This document shows positions 30,154 to 32,056 of a stretch of 32,056 nt of DNA, in pieces. The DNA comes from Oscillospiraceae bacterium. GTDB lineage: Bacteria; Bacillota; Clostridia; Oscillospirales; Ruminococcaceae. The notes beneath the pieces are model-generated. The model was not told where the DNA came from. It was given only the letters and a program-made list of their open reading frames with translations, and ran no database searches. A program made the position numbers and the translations under genes. The stretch is taken from positions 1-32,056 of the forward strand of contig JAFWEV010000103.1 of assembly GCA_017512745.1 (NCBI GenBank), given 5' to 3'. Every line of letters begins with the position of its first letter. Within the stretch, counting starts at the first letter, position 1.

Positions 30154-30446
30154 ATTGCAATCGCCTCCGAAGGTGATGCTGCAGGATTAGAGAAAGTCCT
30201 TTTGTCTTCCTCCTCATCGATGATGTACCAACTGTACTCATTGCAGAAGACATATTTATCATGCCCGTTGATATTGACGAGGTACTTAATCGTCGCCCCA
30301 CGCTGCCTCTGTGAACTGGTGCGAATCTGTTTTACATCCTGAACCTTATAGAACTTGCCTTCTTTTTCTATTACATAAGGAACGAGCATTCCGTTTCTAT
30401 CCTGATGCAGGATTACATCGATCCTGCTTGTCATACCATAGATCAT
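30150..30446 (-). CDS. Hypothetical protein
   Basis: The 98-residue protein starts four bases after GGAGGGG. It is beta-rich: MTSRIDVILHQDRNGMLVPY, VIEKEGKFYKVQDVKQIRT, and TIKYLVNINGHDKYVFCNEY, ending in an acidic tail. The family is not recognised. It overlaps the zinc-ribbon gene by 4 bases, so it belongs to the same operon. Confidence 0.65.
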   Translation of the reverse strand: MIYGMTSRIDVILHQDRNGMLVPYVIEKEGKFYKVQDVKQIRTSSQRQRGATIKYLVNINGHDKYVFCNEYSWYIIDEEEDKRTFSNPAASPSEAIAI

Positions 30447-30458
30447 CGAACCCCTCCT

Positions 30459-30938
30459 TTATGCCGCATTATCTGTTTTGGTCTTGCGGCTGTTTGCCAG
30501 CGAAAGTCCATGGTCGGCAAGGCACTCTTTGATCTTCTTAGTGCGTATCTGCCCGATTCCCATGAAATCGTTTAACAATTCTTTTCGTGTAAGGGAAGTC
30601 AATGTTTCCACTGAGTTTACCGAGTATTGCTGAAGGATACGTACTATGCTCGGATCCAGATCCAGCATCTCAATTGGGGTGAAAACTGTTACCTGTTCTC
30701 TTTTATTCTCGAAAAGAGACATTTTCTGTTTAACTTCAGTTAAAGCTTTATCATTCCATGTCAGCAATCTGGCAAGTTTCCAGTCAGGGAGATTCCGAAT
30801 CTCACCATAGACTGAGATACCGTTTCTTTTCAGCCGATTATAAGCAAACAGCGACAGATCCAACTCTTCAATCGGCATCCGGTCACAGTTTTTCCGGTAC
30901 TTCTTACGAACCTTTTTGTAATAATCCTTATCTGACAC
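30459..30938 (-). CDS. Tandem RNA-polymerase alpha-CTD-like protein
   Basis: The 159-residue protein starts at GTG behind AAAGGAGAACATAAA. It has two units like the C-terminal domain of the RNA polymerase alpha subunit: residues 21-73 (MPIEELDLSLFAYNRLKRNG, ISVYGEI, KALTEVKQKM) and 87-147 (TPIEMLDLDPSIVRILQQYS, IKECLADHGLSLAN). The second unit's ending is close to LASRGLSLGM of E. coli alpha. The Asn of the DNA-contact helix is kept in unit 1 (Asn34), but the position of E. coli Arg265 is Phe31 in unit 1 and Ser97 in unit 2, so UP-element binding is doubtful. It has no alpha N-terminal domain. It may bind RNA polymerase partners or DNA non-specifically. Confidence 0.75.
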   Translation of the reverse strand: MSDKDYYKKVRKKYRKNCDRMPIEELDLSLFAYNRLKRNGISVYGEIRNLPDWKLARLLTWNDKALTEVKQKMSLFENKREQVTVFTPIEMLDLDPSIVRILQQYSVNSVETLTSLTRKELLNDFMGIGQIRTKKIKECLADHGLSLANSRKTKTDNAA

Positions 30939-30939
30939 T

Positions 30940-31128
30940 TTATGTTCTCCTTTTATCTTGAAACTTTACGGAACTAGCATCCTTATTAAATCCGGGATAT
31001 GTAGTGCGTATAACATTTCCGCATTTTTCACACTCGTATAATCCATTAGTTTCATAAAGATACAAACTATGGTTTACAGTGCCGCAAAGCGGACATATCC
31101 GATCATATATTCTTTCTGCGTAAGTCAA
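30940..31128 (-). CDS. Small zinc-ribbon protein
   Basis: The 62-residue protein has two CxxC pairs: ICPLCGTVNHSLYLYETN and YECEKCGNVIRTTYPG. I choose the TTG at 31128 because GGAGG lies five bases before it; another TTG at 31140 overlaps that site. It lies 1 base before the alpha-CTD-like gene. A zinc-ribbon next to an alpha-CTD-like protein suggests a nucleic-acid-binding or RNA-polymerase-binding role (inference). Confidence 0.65.
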   Translation of the reverse strand: MTYAERIYDRICPLCGTVNHSLYLYETNGLYECEKCGNVIRTTYPGFNKDASSVKFQDKRRT

Positions 31129-31142
31129 TTCTCCCTCCAACC

Positions 31143-31724
31143 TTAAAACGCTTTCAGCGCGAAGATAAGAACGCCCTGAATGGAAAAATCATCTCCATCT
31201 CTGACCATGATATCTTCATAGTTTTCGTTTTCCGGGTGAAGATACGGTCTGCCGTTCTTATCGTGATAAAGTCTCTTCAGAGTGCTTTCACCATTCAGAA
31301 GCGCGGCGACGATATCTCCTTCTTCAGCGGTACACTGCTTTCTAAGAATCAGCGTATCGCCTTCGTTAATTCCTGCATCAATCATGGAGTCACCTGAAGC
31401 TGTAACAATGAACTTTTTCCCTCTTCCATACAGCGCAGCAGGGAGATCAACATAATCCAGGACCTCTTCTTCCTGATACTGAGGCAAACCGCAATTGATA
31501 ACGTTTCCCAGTATAGGTGTAGACTCATCTGTTAGTGCAATCTTTATACTCTCAACGATTAATCCCCTATTTCTGGCTGCGGTCATATATCTCTGAGCAC
31601 CGCTCTTGGACAGGTTAAGATCTTTGGCAAGAGTCCTCGTGGAGGGAAACTCCTTATATGCGGCCTTATACTTCATACAGTATTTGGCAACCGCTTCTAT
31701 TGTTTTCTCATCCATTCTTTGCAT
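31143..31724 (-). CDS. LexA/UmuD-like S24-type repressor
   Basis: The ATG at 31724 is chosen because AGGAG lies 10 bases upstream. The 193-residue protein has an N-terminal HTH (EFPSTRTLAKDLNLSKSGAQ, RYMTAARNRGLI) and an S24 latent protease domain: Ser113 in VTASGDSMIDAGI and Lys150 in GESTLKRLYHD. The likely self-cleavage site is Cys78-Gly79 (NVINCGLPQY), as in UmuD, rather than the Ala-Gly of LexA. It probably represses the element and is cleaved during the SOS response. It is first in the right operon, facing the WYL gene. Confidence 0.88.
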   Translation of the reverse strand: MQRMDEKTIEAVAKYCMKYKAAYKEFPSTRTLAKDLNLSKSGAQRYMTAARNRGLIVESIKIALTDESTPILGNVINCGLPQYQEEEVLDYVDLPAALYGRGKKFIVTASGDSMIDAGINEGDTLILRKQCTAEEGDIVAALLNGESTLKRLYHDKNGRPYLHPENENYEDIMVRDGDDFSIQGVLIFALKAF

Positions 31725-31838
31725 TCTAGTGTGTCTCCTATATATCTGGGGCACATTGCCCCGCCACCGGTGTAACTGAATCATAGCAAGGTCAAAAGTC
31801 AGATTCAATAGTTTTGCTGCCCCAGATTGAGAAGTTGG

Positions 31839-31868
31839 GTTTTCTGTCGCAGTATCGGTACAGAAACC
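31839..31868. promoter_or_regulatory. Candidate repressor operator
   Basis: Inverted repeat GGTTTTCTGT ... ACAGAAACC (one-base bulge) lies between the divergent repressor and WYL genes, next to the plus-strand -35. It is the obvious operator candidate for the S24-type repressor. Confidence 0.5.
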
Positions 31869-31870
31869 TT

Positions 31871-31899
31871 TTTACATTATCAGTCCTCCCTTGTATAAT
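31871..31899 (+). promoter_or_regulatory. Promoter of the WYL gene
   Basis: TTTACA (31871-31876), 17 bases, TATAAT (31894-31899). Position and spacing are near ideal; the inverted repeat beside it suggests repression. Confidence 0.75.
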
Positions 31900-31930
31900 A
31901 GTGGTAATAATACGAGGAGATTCGTGTCAT

Positions 31931-32056
31931 ATGCCTAACAGTAAGAAGAGCAAGATCAAACTTGTTAAACTTTATGAGATTCTTAAATCCCAGACAGATG
32001 TAAATCATCCTTTGACTACATATGACCTCATTGACAGACTGACTGCTTTGGACATC
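31931..32056 (+). CDS. WYL-domain transcriptional regulator, N-terminal part
   Basis: The ATG at 31931 follows GAGGAG at 11 bases. The 42 visible residues (MPNSKKSKIKLVKLYEIL, NHPLTTYDLIDRLTALDI) match the start of a WYL regulator, with a short basic tail and an HTH_11 helix. It continues off the right edge, so the WYL domain is not seen. It diverges from the S24-type repressor and could be the element's switch partner. Confidence 0.75.
   Translation, partial: MPNSKKSKIKLVKLYEILKSQTDVNHPLTTYDLIDRLTALDI

Overview
The window looks like a chromosome segment of an anaerobic Clostridia bacterium, probably Lachnospiraceae- or Ruminococcaceae-like. The reasons are AGGAGG-type ribosome sites with frequent TTG/GTG starts, aldo/keto reductases carrying ferredoxin clusters, BspA-type leucine-rich repeat (LRR_5) proteins, a LUD-domain protein, a bacterial alpha-glucan phosphorylase, and intrinsic terminators after most units. 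No rRNA, complete tRNA or CRISPR array was seen. The taxonomic call is inference.

Layout, left to right. (1) 1-1200 is accessory and decayed. The N-terminus of a TnpB/Cas12-like protein runs off the left edge, preceded by a short, self-terminated transcript. An AbiEi-type antitoxin follows, with a palindromic operator and a frameshifted, truncated AbiEii toxin remnant. (2) 1237-5854 has a LysR regulator facing a five-gene operon: a small protein, a cyclophilin-fold lipoprotein, a flavodoxin-fold FMN reductase and two ferredoxin-bearing aldo/keto reductases. It reads as one redox unit. (3) 6039-14392 is a loose set of small membrane proteins, a LUD protein, an LRR lipoprotein, a Sel1-repeat membrane protein, an orphan SUKH protein, a methyltransferase and a membrane-anchored unknown. 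(4) 14472-17912 encodes one very large protein, LRR - TIR - TIR-like - LRR, the most striking host-side gene. (5) 18131-24996 holds a serine alpha/beta-hydrolase, a membrane-anchored transglutaminase-like protein, a zinc-ribbon membrane protein, an AraC regulator and a divergent alpha-glucan phosphorylase gene.

(6) From about 25267 to beyond the right edge lies an integrated mobile element. Its left junction is a 45-bp fragment of a tRNA-Arg(CCU), from the anticodon loop to the CCA end (25222-25266, minus strand). The remaining tRNA half should lie at the other end of the element, outside the window. Next to the junction is a tyrosine integrase, then a tightly overlapping minus-strand operon (excisionase-like HTH proteins, a zinc-finger protein, two related sigma-region-4 proteins). 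After an intrinsic terminator comes a second minus-strand operon (two zinc ribbons, a hypothetical, a protein made of two RNA-polymerase alpha-CTD-like units, and a LexA/UmuD-like S24 repressor). A WYL-type regulator diverges from the repressor and runs off the right edge.

The best candidates for something undescribed are: the LRR-TIR-LRR protein (a possible NAD-cleaving defence sensor); the mobile element's set of RNA-polymerase-like parts (two sigma-4-like proteins plus a tandem alpha-CTD protein); the short terminated RNA ahead of the TnpB-like gene; and a 40-bp intergenic element present twice. No database search was possible. Family names rest on motifs read by eye.
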